64,000 nucleotides of DNA from Chromatiales bacterium (GTDB lineage: Bacteria; Pseudomonadota; Gammaproteobacteria; Chromatiales; Chromatiaceae). Position numbers and translations under genes: made by a program. Shown here piece by piece: positions 9,362 through 18,882 of the stretch. The stretch covers positions 1 to 64,000 of the forward strand of contig JANQLO010000014.1 in NCBI GenBank assembly GCA_028280505.1. Direction: 5' to 3'. How positions within the stretch are numbered: the stretch's first letter is position 1; each line of letters opens with the position of its first letter. The notes under the pieces are model-generated. The model had not been told where the DNA came from. It did not search any database and saw nothing but the letters and a program-made list of their open reading frames with translations.

Positions 9362-10253
9362 GCCACAAAACCCGGGGCTGGAATGGCGCATTGATGCGCT
9401 GCTGAAGGCGGCGCGTGATGCACGCGATCATTTTGTCGCCTGGCGGCGCGCACGTCTCGGCTTTCGCGGCACGCTGCTTTACGTTTTGAGCATACCACTC
9501 GCATTCGCGACAATGATCGCACTGGCCCGCGGCAATCTCAGCGAGGCAATGAGCGCCGGCGCTGCATTTCTGCTCGTCATCTTAGGCGGCCATGTGAACC
9601 GGCGCGGCATGCTGGAGGAACTGATCGCCCCGGAACGACGCTACACCCGATCGATCGGACTGCCCCACAAATACCTTGCCGCGCTGTCAGTCGCGTCCGG
9701 CACCATGATCGCGGCACAAGGCATCACCGGTCACGATACCTTGACCGCTCTGATGTTCGCACTGATCGCGGTCGTCGGCTTCCATCTGTCATACAAACTG
9801 CCGAAACCGCGCGACCTGCTCGGCAGGCAACGCCAGAAGGTGCGCGACAAACCCCTGCAAAAGGCCCTGGCGCAGGCCGAGCGGCGCATACTGACGATCG
9901 AGAAAGCGGCGCATAAGATCGGCAATCTGGAACTCTCGCAACGTCTGCGCCGCATTGCGACCCAAGGCCGGGAAATTCTCGATCAGATCGTCGCCCGACC
10001 CGATGAACGTTTTCGCGCCCGCAAGTTCCTCAATGTGTATCTCGAGGGCGCCGAACGGGTTGCCAGTCGCTATGCCCGGACGCATCGTCTGGCCCAGGGC
10101 CAGGCATTGGAGCAGAATTTCCGCAATGTGCTGATCGAGATCGAGAGCGTATTCGCACGTCAGCTCACGCAACTGGCCGAACACGACGTGTTCGATCTCG
10201 ACGTACAGATCGAGGTACTGCGTAAACAACTCGAACGCGAAGGCATGACCTAA
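9351..10253 (+). CDS. XpaC-like (5-bromo-4-chloroindolyl phosphate hydrolysis family) protein
   Basis: 300-aa protein with an N-terminal half carrying four hydrophobic segments in two pairs (FRGTLLYVLSIPLAFATMIA, AMSAGAAFLLVILGGHV, YLAALSVASGTMIAAQGI, LTALMFALIAVVGFHL) and a C-terminal helical, charged half rich in Arg/Gln/Glu, probably coiled coil and cytoplasmic. This architecture and the telA gene 60 bases downstream match the XpaC/TelA pairing seen in many bacteria. The biochemical role is not established. No enzymatic motif is obvious. Confidence 0.68.
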   Translation: MPSEPQNPGLEWRIDALLKAARDARDHFVAWRRARLGFRGTLLYVLSIPLAFATMIALARGNLSEAMSAGAAFLLVILGGHVNRRGMLEELIAPERRYTRSIGLPHKYLAALSVASGTMIAAQGITGHDTLTALMFALIAVVGFHLSYKLPKPRDLLGRQRQKVRDKPLQKALAQAERRILTIEKAAHKIGNLELSQRLRRIATQGREILDQIVARPDERFRARKFLNVYLEGAERVASRYARTHRLAQGQALEQNFRNVLIEIESVFARQLTQLAEHDVFDLDVQIEVLRKQLEREGMT

Positions 10254-10312
10254 GACCTGCTAGGACGTGTCAACACAAATCCATCCAGCGACCGACCTGG
10301 AGAAGCCCGACC

Positions 10313-11470
10313 ATGCAACCAACGCGCGAAACCGAAACCGATATCGTCTCGACAAGTCAGTCATCCGCAGGCGAGATCACCGATACGTCACCACAGTCGA
10401 AACCGCTGGAGCCCGAAAAAATCGCCCCGCTGCTGGCCGAACTCGACATCGACGACAGCCATTCGATTCTGTTTTTCGGCAGCCGCGCACAAGAACAACT
10501 CACCACGGTATCCGACAGCATGCTCGAACGCGTGCGGGTCAAAGACCTCGGCCCGGCCGGCGAGGCGTTGAACGACATGGTGCTCACCTTGCGCGGCTTT
10601 GACATCAGCGATCTCGATCCCAATCGTAAAGCCGGCTGGTTCGGACGTCTGCTCGGTCGCGGCCGCGATGCCGCCAAGGTGCTGCAACGCTACGAAGAGG
10701 TGCGCGACCAGATCGAAGACATCACGGAACGCATGGAGCAACACAAAACCAAACTGCTGATCGACATCGAGTCATTGGATCGCCTGTACGCGGCCAATCT
10801 CGATTACTTCCACACGCTGGAACTCTATATCGCGGCCGGCGAACAAAAGTTGCAAGAACTGGATGAAAAGACCATCCCGGCACAATCACAAGCGGTGAGC
10901 GATAACGACGACACCCTGGCCGCACAACGCCTGCACGATCTGCGCGCGATGCGCGATGAACTGGACCGGCGGATACATGATCTGCGGCTCACCCGTCAGG
11001 TCACCATGCAAAGCCTGCCCAGCATCCGGCTGGTACAACAAAACGACAAGGCGCTCGTCGGCAAGATCAATTCGACATTGGTGAATACCGTACCCCTATG
11101 GCGCCAACAGCTGGCACAGGCGGTGACCATTCATCGCTCACGCGAGGCGACCGCGACCGTCGCCGCGGCGTCCGACCTGACCAACGATCTGTTGCGTGCA
11201 AACGCCAACAATCTGCGCCAGGCAAACCGCGAGACACGCGAGGAAATCGAACGCGGCGTATTCGACATCAAGACCGTCGCCGAGGCCAACCAGACGCTGA
11301 TCGACACGATTGAGGAAAGCCTGCGCATCGCCGAGGAAGGTCGCGCGGCGCGCACTGCCGCGAATACCGAGTTGAACGCGCTGGAGCAACAGCTACGTGA
11401 GTCACTGGCCGCCGCCAGTGCACGCGAACAGGCTAGTCCCTCAAATAAGGAGACATCCAACAACACATGA
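10313..11470 (+). CDS. telA: toxic anion resistance protein TelA
   Basis: 385-aa soluble, largely alpha-helical protein of the TelA/KlaA family, named for tellurite resistance in some plasmids though most chromosomal copies have unclear roles. The family block is LPSIRLVQQNDKALVGKINS followed by TLVNTVPLWRQQLAQAV at about residues 245-280. Long charged helices flank it. It follows the XpaC-like gene and probably forms an operon with it. The stretch 11471-11633 after it holds no gene I can support. Confidence 0.88.
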   Translation: MQPTRETETDIVSTSQSSAGEITDTSPQSKPLEPEKIAPLLAELDIDDSHSILFFGSRAQEQLTTVSDSMLERVRVKDLGPAGEALNDMVLTLRGFDISDLDPNRKAGWFGRLLGRGRDAAKVLQRYEEVRDQIEDITERMEQHKTKLLIDIESLDRLYAANLDYFHTLELYIAAGEQKLQELDEKTIPAQSQAVSDNDDTLAAQRLHDLRAMRDELDRRIHDLRLTRQVTMQSLPSIRLVQQNDKALVGKINSTLVNTVPLWRQQLAQAVTIHRSREATATVAAASDLTNDLLRANANNLRQANRETREEIERGVFDIKTVAEANQTLIDTIEESLRIAEEGRAARTAANTELNALEQQLRESLAAASAREQASPSNKETSNNT

Positions 11471-11633
11471 ACAAACCGCTTGAGCGCCAAATGCGCCATC
11501 TCTCTTTACAAGCCTTCGTATCAGCTTGCTCATACGTGCGCTTTACGTCTGAATCCGACACATTTGGCATCTCAACCCGGATTGTCTAGCGTTATCGAAA
11601 GACACTATAAGCTGACGGAAAGCCACGCCTAAC

Positions 11634-13598
11634 TTGACTGCATCTGATCTACCACTGGTACTCGCCGGCCCGATCCTACGCCGAACGACCACCCAACGTT
11701 TGATCTTTTGGCTCGCAACCCGCGAGCCGGCACGCCTGAGGCTTGAACTCGGTGGCGACGACATACCCCTACAACAATACGAACGCGATCCAGACGAACC
11801 TGGTTACCGATTGATCAGCGCCGGTGACCGTCTGCATTATCTACTGATCGATCTGACGCTCGACCAACCCCTGCCACACGACCGCTGGATCCCATACCGT
11901 CTGGCATTGCGGGTGCTGAATGAACCCGAAGCCTCATGGCAGGACTGGCGCGACTGGGCACCCGACCTGTGCTACCCGGACAAATCGTCGCCGGGCTTCG
12001 TCTTGCCGAAACGGGTCGGCGCCTTGCTGCACGGTTCCTGCCGCAAGCCGCATCATCCGGGTGCCGATGGGCTGATGCAGGCGGACCAGTTATTAATCCG
12101 CTGTCTGGCCGACGAGCGGAACGAAAGCGATACACTGCCAAGCTGGCCATCGGCATTGGTACTGACCGGCGATCAGATCTATGCCGATGACGTCGCCGGC
12201 CCGATGCTGGCCGCGATCCATGCCTTGATCCCACGCCTGGGGCTACCGGTCGAGATACTGGCCGGTATGGACGAGACCGGTGTGACGAACGCCGAGGCCC
12301 TGTACGACCACCCCGGCAACTACTATGCACGCGAAACCCTGCTGCCAAAACGCAAACGCAACTATGCACTGATCGAGGTGCTGTTCGGCGGTGTCGAAAA
12401 ACCGATCTTCACCAGCGATAGCGCGCACAATCATTTGATCACGCTGGCCGAGGTATTGGCCATGTACCTGCTGGCCTGGTCGCCAACACCCTGGCAAGAC
12501 CTGGATTACGAACCGCCGCCTTCGCTGAACGCCGCATCGCGGGAGTTGTTCGACAAGGAACGCGAGGCCATCGACGCCTTCGTGGCCGACCTGCCGAAGG
12601 TGCGGCGACTTTTCGCTCATCTACCGGTCGCGATGATCTTCGACGACCACGACGTCACCGATGATTGGAACCTCAGCCGGGAATGGGAAGAGGTCGCGTA
12701 CGGCCATCCCTTTTCGCATCGCATCGTCGGCAATGCCCTGCTCGCCTATCTGATCAACCAGGGCTGGGGCAATCACCCCGAGGCCTTCGACGACGCACTG
12801 CTGGATAAAGTGCAACAAAGCCTGACGTCGCCCGGCGGCGAGATTCATGATGCCTGTATCGACCATTTGCTGCGTTTCGATCAATGGCACTACAGCTGGC
12901 AGACCGAACCGCCATTGATTGTGATCGATACCCGTACTCACCGTTGGCGCTCCGAAGTCGCGGCCCGTCGACCGTCCGGCTTGATGGACTGGGAAGCCCT
13001 GACCGATCTGCAACACACCCTGCGTGATCTGCCGGCGGTACTGCTGGTATCACCGGCACCGATCTTCGGCGTGAAGCTGATCGAGACCATACAACGGATC
13101 TTCACCTGGTTCGGCCATCCGTTGCTGGTCGATGCGGAAAACTGGATGGCCCATCGTGGTGCCGCACATGCCATCTTGAATATCTTTCGTCACCGTAAAA
13201 CGCCGGACAACTTCGTGGTGCTGTCCGGCGACGTGCATTACTCCTTCGTCTACGACGTCGAACTGCGCGGACGCACACGCGGACCGGATATCTGGCAGAT
13301 CTGCAGCAGCGGCGTGCGCAACGAATTTCCGCCACGCCTGCTGGCCGTGCTCGATCATCTCAACCGATGGCTGTATTCACCGCGCTCACCGCTGAACTGG
13401 TTCACCCGGCGACGCCACATGCGGGTGATCCCGCGCAAACCCGAAGGCACACCATCCGGTCGTCGCCTGCTCAACGGCGCCGGCATCGGTCTGGTCGAAC
13501 TCGATTCGAACGGTGTGCCCTGGCGTATCCGCGAACTCTTGGCCGACGGACGCACCATCGGCTTCACTCGGCGTGAAGACGAATCCCGGTGGGATTGA
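11634..13598 (+). CDS. PhoD-like metallophosphatase
   Basis: 654-aa protein of the alkaline phosphatase D (PhoD-like) superfamily. Metal-binding motifs are seen in LVLTGDQIYADDVAGPM, AMIFDDHDVTDDWNLS and FVVLSGDVHYSFVYDVEL; GSCRKPHHPGAD near residue 130 is another conserved block. An N-terminal beta domain of about 100 residues precedes the catalytic part. There is no signal peptide, so it is probably cytoplasmic. The only in-frame start close to the N-terminus is TTG at 11634, preceded by a weak GACGGAAAG; an in-frame stop lies 21 bases upstream. It converges on the betaine-lipid genes. Phosphodiesterase or monoesterase activity is expected from the family. Confidence 0.82.
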   Translation: MTASDLPLVLAGPILRRTTTQRLIFWLATREPARLRLELGGDDIPLQQYERDPDEPGYRLISAGDRLHYLLIDLTLDQPLPHDRWIPYRLALRVLNEPEASWQDWRDWAPDLCYPDKSSPGFVLPKRVGALLHGSCRKPHHPGADGLMQADQLLIRCLADERNESDTLPSWPSALVLTGDQIYADDVAGPMLAAIHALIPRLGLPVEILAGMDETGVTNAEALYDHPGNYYARETLLPKRKRNYALIEVLFGGVEKPIFTSDSAHNHLITLAEVLAMYLLAWSPTPWQDLDYEPPPSLNAASRELFDKEREAIDAFVADLPKVRRLFAHLPVAMIFDDHDVTDDWNLSREWEEVAYGHPFSHRIVGNALLAYLINQGWGNHPEAFDDALLDKVQQSLTSPGGEIHDACIDHLLRFDQWHYSWQTEPPLIVIDTRTHRWRSEVAARRPSGLMDWEALTDLQHTLRDLPAVLLVSPAPIFGVKLIETIQRIFTWFGHPLLVDAENWMAHRGAAHAILNIFRHRKTPDNFVVLSGDVHYSFVYDVELRGRTRGPDIWQICSSGVRNEFPPRLLAVLDHLNRWLYSPRSPLNWFTRRRHMRVIPRKPEGTPSGRRLLNGAGIGLVELDSNGVPWRIRELLADGRTIGFTRREDESRWD

Positions 13599-13603
13599 CA
13601 GCG

Positions 13604-14320
13604 TCAACCGACACGACCGACAAAAACGTAATAAGGCACCCGCAGGCCCGGCAGATAGGGCACGTTCGCCCGCTGCTCCCGCAGGCTGTGGTCGGGCAAG
13701 GCGGTTCGCAGATGACGCAAATGCTCTGGATTCAAACGCACGCCGTCATGTCCGAACCACCGCGGCCAAAATGCGCGACTGAGTTTGCCATGTCTGACCA
13801 AACCCGGTTCGGGATCGGCATCCGACACATAGAAATCGACCACGCCCAACAACCCGCCCGGTTTGAGCATGGCCAAGGCATTGTCGATTGCTTCACGCCA
13901 ATCGGGAATCATGGTCAAGGAGTAGGAAAAGTAGACGCAATCGACCGGGTCACCCGGTTGCCAGGTCGTCGCATCCGCTTCGACCACACGCACGTTTGAC
14001 ATCCCCTCGAGGCGTTTGCGCGCCTGCTCCAGCAGCGCGGGGCACAAATCCACCAAAGTCACCGACCCGAAGGTCGCCAGGCGTTGGCCGAAAAACGCCA
14101 GGTTACGCCCGGTGCCCCCGCCCAGTTCAATCACATCGGCACCGGGCCCCGGCGCCAACTGTTCGATCAACTCGCGACGACCCTGCAGCAGCCGCTCGCG
14201 AAAGGCGTCATAGCGCGCGGCCTGTGGTGCATAAAAGGCCTGCAAGCGTTCGGCATGGGTACCGCTGCGCGACTGGCCGCGCAGCATCTGCATCAGGATA
14301 CGAACATCGCTCGCGCTCAC
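13604..14320 (-). CDS. btaB: BtaB, diacylglycerylhomoserine N-methyltransferase
   Basis: 238-aa class I SAM-dependent methyltransferase. The SAM site is ADVIELGGGTGRNLAFF at about residues 59-75, followed by VTLVDLCPALLEQARKRL and DCVYFSYSLTMIPDW. In betaine-lipid synthesis BtaB trimethylates diacylglyceryl-homoserine to DGTS at the inner membrane. The function rests on its neighbour: its ATG overlaps the stop of btaA by four bases (ATGA), the usual btaA-btaB order. Without that context it would be only a generic methyltransferase. Confidence 0.85.
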   Translation of the reverse strand: MSASDVRILMQMLRGQSRSGTHAERLQAFYAPQAARYDAFRERLLQGRRELIEQLAPGPGADVIELGGGTGRNLAFFGQRLATFGSVTLVDLCPALLEQARKRLEGMSNVRVVEADATTWQPGDPVDCVYFSYSLTMIPDWREAIDNALAMLKPGGLLGVVDFYVSDADPEPGLVRHGKLSRAFWPRWFGHDGVRLNPEHLRHLRTALPDHSLREQRANVPYLPGLRVPYYVFVGRVG

Positions 14321-15534
14321 GCGCGCACGTCGGCGATATGGAAGCCTGCGTAGGTGTGGACCCGATCAAGTCGTTGCAGACGCGCGGCCAGATCGTCATG
14401 GAAGACCAGCCGGTCGCGTAGACGCGCGCGTTCGACACCCAGTTCCAATTGCTCCAGGTAGGTCGGCGCGGCGTGGGCGCTGCGGAAGATGATGCGGGCA
14501 TCCGGTGTCGCCCGACGCAGGATATGCACCCACTCCTCGGCAAGCGCGACCGGATAATAGGAACTCATCCAGTCCATATGATCGAGTAACACATACTTCG
14601 AAATACGTTCGTCGGTGGCTTCGAGAAACTCCGACACCGTCGAGGTATGCGTCTGAACCCGGTCGGCAAGCCCCGCCTTGAGTGCCTCGAAGTTATCCCG
14701 CTTGAGATATTCGGGGCAGCAATTATGACTGTAGCGCCCTTGCAGATAGACCGACCAGAAATAATTGGTCCACACCGGCAACTGACGCAGTACGTACTCG
14801 AGCGATTCGCGGACGAAACCGGCCACACCCTGATGATGTTGATCCAGCACCTGTTTACGCTGTGGATGCGGCACGCCCAGCATGCTCATGGTGATCTGAC
14901 GCGACAGTGCCCAGTTGACCGTCCTGGTCCAAATCAACGGCTGAACCTGGGTATCGTAGACATGTCGTTGATCATCCAACGAGCGTGTCTCGAACAGCTC
15001 ACTGATACTTGCCGCCAGTCGCGGACGCACCTTGAGATAAGCACGAAACAGCCGCGCCACGATGCCCGACAAACCATGATAGTAAAAGCTGCCCCGCGGA
15101 TTACCGAACCAATCGATCCGTTTATCCCAGAACTGCTGCGCGAAGGGTGATAGGTCCTCACGTAACGCATCGAGGTACATCGCGCGGAACCGCGGGTGAT
15201 GACCACTGCCGAAGGTTGCGAAAAAGTCGTCGAAATCGAGCCTTCTGATGCCCGCGAGTTTCAATTCCAGCAAGGCATTCTGACGAGGATTGGCGTCCAC
15301 TGCATGGATACGACGCGGACCGGTCAGCGCATAGTCCAAAACGTTACAACCGGCACTGGTGATCACCAGCAGGGTGTCGTTTTCGTTCAGGTCGAGCGCC
15401 AGACGATCGACAGCCGGATCCTCCCAACAGGTGTTGTACACCAGAGCTCGCGAATAAATGGCATTGAAAACACGCTGATCGAAACGATCGGCCAGGGTCT
15501 GGGGAGTCTTTAAAGCCATATCGACAGTAATCAT
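14317..15534 (-). CDS. btaA: BtaA, S-adenosylmethionine:diacylglycerol 3-amino-3-carboxypropyltransferase
   Basis: 405-aa protein of the BtaA (DUF3419) family. BtaA transfers the aminocarboxypropyl group of SAM to diacylglycerol, the first step to the phosphorus-free betaine lipid DGTS. Family blocks include FNAIYSRALVYNTCWEDPAV near residue 22, VITSAGCNVLDYALTGPRRI at the SAM site, and LLDHMDWMSSYYPVALAEEW in the C-terminal part. The start at 15534 has a second Met five codons in. First gene of a btaA-btaB operon; in other bacteria such genes are induced by phosphate starvation, but I see no clear Pho box here. Confidence 0.9.
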   Translation of the reverse strand: MITVDMALKTPQTLADRFDQRVFNAIYSRALVYNTCWEDPAVDRLALDLNENDTLLVITSAGCNVLDYALTGPRRIHAVDANPRQNALLELKLAGIRRLDFDDFFATFGSGHHPRFRAMYLDALREDLSPFAQQFWDKRIDWFGNPRGSFYYHGLSGIVARLFRAYLKVRPRLAASISELFETRSLDDQRHVYDTQVQPLIWTRTVNWALSRQITMSMLGVPHPQRKQVLDQHHQGVAGFVRESLEYVLRQLPVWTNYFWSVYLQGRYSHNCCPEYLKRDNFEALKAGLADRVQTHTSTVSEFLEATDERISKYVLLDHMDWMSSYYPVALAEEWVHILRRATPDARIIFRSAHAAPTYLEQLELGVERARLRDRLVFHDDLAARLQRLDRVHTYAGFHIADVRA

Positions 15535-15827
15535 TTACAAAATTCCGCTTATGCTAGACGCCGATTATTACTCGACTATTTCCGCCGCCCGACTACCCTT
15601 CACCGCGTCTTCCCGGCGATCCATCAACTGTCATATTTGGCGACCAAGCTAACCCGCATATTGTACGAAGGCGGAGCCGGAATGATCGAGAACCCCCCGG
15701 TTATCAAACATTCGTATGTCAAGTCGCTCTCGACGGCACGGATACCTGTTGTTCTATTCGGTTTTGTGAAAGATCCGGGCTAAAGTTCCGGCATAGTGAT
15801 CTCAACATCGCCCGACGGAAACATCGC
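15535..15827. other. intergenic region between btaA and the 2OG oxygenase
   Basis: About 290 bases between divergent genes with no convincing reading frame. It should hold the promoters of both. The one suggestive site is CTGTCATATTT at 15628-15638, which matches the first half of a Pho box but lacks a proper second repeat 11 bases on. Confidence 0.5.
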
Positions 15828-16649
15828 ATGGCAAACCTGGAACTGCCGATCATCGCTTTGATAACCGTGGTTGCAATCACGATCGTCGCCCTGATCTGGC
15901 GTCATGCCGGACGCAGCCGTCTTTATCGGTCGCTGGCACGCAAGCGGCGCGCAATCGCCGTCAAATATCCACCGACAATTGCCGCCGGTTTCGAGCCCGG
16001 GATTGCGCGGGAATTCGCCAACGCACGTATCGTGCGTCTGGAGCGGATACTCGAAGCAACAACGCTGGCGAACCTGCAGGCCGAGTGTCTGGCAAATGAA
16101 GATCGCGCCGAACGCAGCTACATCCCGGCACATAAAAAAGGCGGCACCCTATCGTACGAAGCGATACATCGGGTCGCCCCTGCATGCCTGGCTTTGTACC
16201 ACTCATACGAAATGCGCGAGCTGTTGTCCAAAGTGATCGGTACGGCGGTACAACCCACTGCCGACCACGATCAAAGCTCGTGTTCGTTGCTCTATTACGA
16301 CCGGGCCGGCGACCACATCGGCTGGCACTACGATTACAACTTTTACCGCGGACGACACTTCACCGTACTGATCTCGTTGATCAATCGATCGGAACAGGGC
16401 GGACTCTCGAAAGGGCAATTACAGCGTAAGATCGATGACGAAACATTCGCTCTGGAGACAGGCGAGAATACCCTGGTGGTCTTCGAAGGCGCCGAGGTTT
16501 TCCATCGGGCCACCGGCATCGACGCCGACGAGCGGCGTATCATGCTGAGCATGACCTTCTGCACAGAACCGCGCATCCATCCGTTGAAAGAGTTGATGCG
16601 ACGTATCAAGGATACGGCCTACTACGGCCCTCGGGTGTTGTTCGACTGA
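15828..16649 (+). CDS. membrane-anchored 2OG-Fe(II) oxygenase-like protein
   Basis: 273 aa with an N-terminal transmembrane helix (IIALITVVAITIVALIW, residues 8-24) and a cytoplasmic double-stranded beta-helix oxygenase domain. The iron ligands are probably His and Asp of WHYDYNFYRGRHFTV and the distal His of FEGAEVFHRATGI; the following DERRIMLSMTF supplies the Arg expected to hold 2-oxoglutarate. The anchored form and the position next to the btaA-btaB operon suggest a lipid or envelope substrate, by analogy with LpxO and OlsC-type hydroxylases. That link is inference. Confidence 0.78.
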   Translation: MANLELPIIALITVVAITIVALIWRHAGRSRLYRSLARKRRAIAVKYPPTIAAGFEPGIAREFANARIVRLERILEATTLANLQAECLANEDRAERSYIPAHKKGGTLSYEAIHRVAPACLALYHSYEMRELLSKVIGTAVQPTADHDQSSCSLLYYDRAGDHIGWHYDYNFYRGRHFTVLISLINRSEQGGLSKGQLQRKIDDETFALETGENTLVVFEGAEVFHRATGIDADERRIMLSMTFCTEPRIHPLKELMRRIKDTAYYGPRVLFD

Positions 16650-16668
16650 GCGGGGCGCCGGCTGTCGC

Positions 16669-17032
16669 CTAATCGAGTTTCTTTAGAAAGCACACAATTC
16701 GTTCCGTCTCGACAAAGCCCAGCTTTTTATGAACGAGAATGCCGGCCGTGTTGTCCAGTTCGGTATCGCTGGCCAATTCGGTATAACCCTGCGCCCTTGC
16801 CCATCGCTCCGCCATGGTCATCAGGGCCTTACCGTACCCCCTACCGCGACAGGCTTGGCGCACGAACCACCCCTCGACATACGGTACCCGTGGACCGCGA
16901 CTACCTTCGGCGAAGTTCCTTAAATTGATTTCGATGAAACCGCATAGCTCGCGCTGCCCGTCTTCGATGACGAATACCTGAGCGATATCTATCTTCCATA
17001 TTCACTTTCACAGACACTGTTTGATCACCCAT
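16669..17032 (-). pseudogene. disrupted aminoglycoside 6'-acetyltransferase-like GNAT gene
   Basis: The C-terminal reading frame (stop at 16669, open back to about 17001) matches GNAT acetyltransferases of the AAC(6')-I type: GFIEINLRNFAEGSRG, VPYVEGWFVRQACRGRGYGK (acetyl-CoA loop), GYTELASDTELDNTAG and LGFVETERIVCFLKKLD. The N-terminal 40 or so residues are missing from this frame. A good start exists upstream, AGGAG before the ATG at 17032, but it reads MGDQTVSVKVNME in another frame. A deletion with frameshift near 17000 explains this. Only 5' and 3' parts remain, so it is probably inactive unless the assembly is wrong. Confidence 0.65.
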
Positions 17033-17236
17033 TGCTTTCTCCTTTTGCCGGGCTGAGTTTCGAGACGTAGGCGGTGATCATACGAACAGCACGCATCGTG
17101 ACTGATTTAGACGACACCCGCGACGCGTTATACGGAAGCCGGTTTCATCCATGCTCTCTGATCCCTTCGATCCGGCGGCGTGGTCTCAGTCTATCGGGAT
17201 ACCAGAACTTTGACGGACAGCGGAATTTGACATGAA

Positions 17237-17863
17237 TCAACCGGCGTCGAGTACAACATCCCAACGAGCTTGCAGCTCGGCGGGACCACCCGTCACGGAC
17301 TCGAAAGCGGCGGTGATTAAATGGCGATTTTCGGCGGGAATCCGTCGATAGAGGAAGTCGCTGTCGTTACGCTCTTCACCGGCAACATAAAGCTGGGTTA
17401 CGAAAGGGCGTTCGCCCGGTGGATAAACGGCGACGTGGATATGTGGCGTACGCCCCGGGTAAGGCACCGGGCGAATGGTTAAAAAACGATAACGACCATC
17501 GGCATCGCTCAACGTATGCCCGAAACCCTGAAAACCCGGGTCGATAGGTTGCCGACCATTTTCTCTTGGATGGCGATAGCGTCCATTGGCATCACATTGC
17601 CAGATCTCGATCCGCACGTTGGACAAAGGATTACCGTTTCGATCCAGCAGTCTTCCACTCAGATCAGCGACCTTCCCCTTCGCAGGATCCGCCTGCCCTG
17701 CCACATGGACCAGATCATTGTCGTCATCGAGCGGCAATTCGGCCGGGTAGAACGGACCGGCCGACTGCCGTGGCGTCAACAGAGCCGCCGAAGCGGGCGC
17801 TATAGCGGCGGTAAGCAAACCTCCAGCGGCGTTTCTGAGAAATCGGCGTCTCGTGCTGACCAT
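17237..17863 (-). CDS. Tat-exported intradiol ring-cleavage dioxygenase
   Basis: 208-aa protein of the intradiol dioxygenase fold (protocatechuate 3,4-dioxygenase beta-like). A twin-arginine signal is present at the N-terminus: MVSTRRRFLRNAAGG then an Ala-rich hydrophobic core. The dioxygenase part shows SAGPFYPAELPLDDDNDLV, IEIWQCDANGRYRHPRENG (Tyr ligand), and PYPGRTPHIHVAVYPPG (Tyr and two His ligands of non-haem Fe(III)). Exported lone intradiol enzymes are known but their aromatic substrates are mostly unknown. The Met at 17863 is preferred because it places the RR motif right at the N-terminus. Confidence 0.82.
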   Translation of the reverse strand: MVSTRRRFLRNAAGGLLTAAIAPASAALLTPRQSAGPFYPAELPLDDDNDLVHVAGQADPAKGKVADLSGRLLDRNGNPLSNVRIEIWQCDANGRYRHPRENGRQPIDPGFQGFGHTLSDADGRYRFLTIRPVPYPGRTPHIHVAVYPPGERPFVTQLYVAGEERNDSDFLYRRIPAENRHLITAAFESVTGGPAELQARWDVVLDAG

Positions 17864-18249
17864 AGACAAACATCCCACAAACATATTGCTCATACGACCT
17901 TATGAGATCGGGTCGCGTTCCACCGGCTTGCTGCCCACCTGAAGGCTAGCCGAAACAGACGACTCGGTACGGCGGTCCAAACCCTACTCACAGCACCATT
18001 ATGTCCTGATTTTGTTTCGATTAATTACCTTGATCGACCAAAATTTTCAGTCAAAACTTCCTCATACATCGATATGAAAATGTTTTGTTAACTTTTTGTT
18101 CATATTTAACGAACGACGAAATCACTCACGAATGAATTGAAAATCTGTGCACTTTTCCTTTTCTGGCGTTTATGCGCCTTCATCCGCGCCCTCGAGCATC
18201 GTCGGACAAAGCCAGAGGTCGCTTTCCAACCGACTCAGGAGACTGTGAA
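17864..18249. other. AT-rich intergenic region, probable promoters
   Basis: About 385 bases between divergent genes. 18000-18120 is clearly AT-rich (runs such as TTTTGTTAACTTTTTGTTCA) and probably holds the fasciclin-gene promoter. No RNA gene or reading frame with support was seen. Confidence 0.45.
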
Positions 18250-18813
18250 ATGAAAAAGATCGTCACCATCCTCGCGGCCGCTTCCGCCTTCGCCTTTGCT
18301 GGATCCGTCACGGCCGGCGGCTGCAACTACAACAAATCGTCAGGGCATACCGGCCCAGTCGGTATGGCCGCTCAGGGCAATTATCAAGGCAGCTTCGTCA
18401 AAACGGGGGCGTACGGCAACGTGAAGGCTGAAAAACCGGATATCGTCGACACTGCGATTTCGGCGGGATCCTTCAGCACCCTGGTCAAGGCCGTGCAGGC
18501 CGCCGGCTTGGTCGACACACTCAAAGGCGACGGCCCATTCACCGTATTCGCACCAACCGACCAGGCTTTCGCAAAACTCCCCGCGGGTACGCTCGAGTCA
18601 TTGCTGGCTGACAAAAACAAGTTGGCCCAGGTGCTCAAATATCATGTGGTGCCGGGCAAGCTCGATGCGCAAGCCGTAACAAACATGCGCAAGCTCGCAA
18701 CGGCTCAGGGCTCGGCGTTGCCGGTATCCAGTATCCGTATCGCGAGCACGGACATCATGACCTCGAACGGCATTATCCACGTGATCGACGAGGTGTTGAT
18801 TCCGCAAAGCTAA
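18250..18813 (+). CDS. exported fasciclin-domain protein
   Basis: 187 aa. A signal peptide ([20 protein letters not shown] with cleavage near TAGG) leads into a linker with one Cys and then one fasciclin (FAS1) domain: [52 protein letters not shown], and the C-terminal [15 protein letters not shown]1 domains mediate adhesion or surface interactions; in bacteria the protein is periplasmic or surface exposed. AGGAG lies about ten bases before the ATG at 18250. Upstream in-frame residues are not signal-like, so this start is firm. Followed by a stable hairpin. Confidence 0.9.
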   Translation: MKKIVTILAAASAFAFAGSVTAGGCNYNKSSGHTGPVGMAAQGNYQGSFVKTGAYGNVKAEKPDIVDTAISAGSFSTLVKAVQAAGLVDTLKGDGPFTVFAPTDQAFAKLPAGTLESLLADKNKLAQVLKYHVVPGKLDAQAVTNMRKLATAQGSALPVSSIRIASTDIMTSNGIIHVIDEVLIPQS

Positions 18814-18822
18814 AGCTAATCT

Positions 18823-18852
18823 GACAGGATCGAACCTCGGTTCGGTCCTGTC
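18823..18852 (+). terminator. hairpin after fasciclin gene
   Basis: GACAGGA at 18823-18829 pairs with TCCTGTC at 18846-18852 and the inner CGAACC/GGTTCG arms continue the stem. There is no long T run, so it may be a weak terminator or an mRNA 3' stabiliser. Confidence 0.5.
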
Positions 18853-18882
18853 ATTCCGGAAATCGACCAGGAGCTTCCAGGC

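Noticed and set aside
15628..15645. Pho box candidate before btaA
   Set aside because: Only the first half (CTGTCAT) matches; the second repeat 11 bases on reads GGCGACC.
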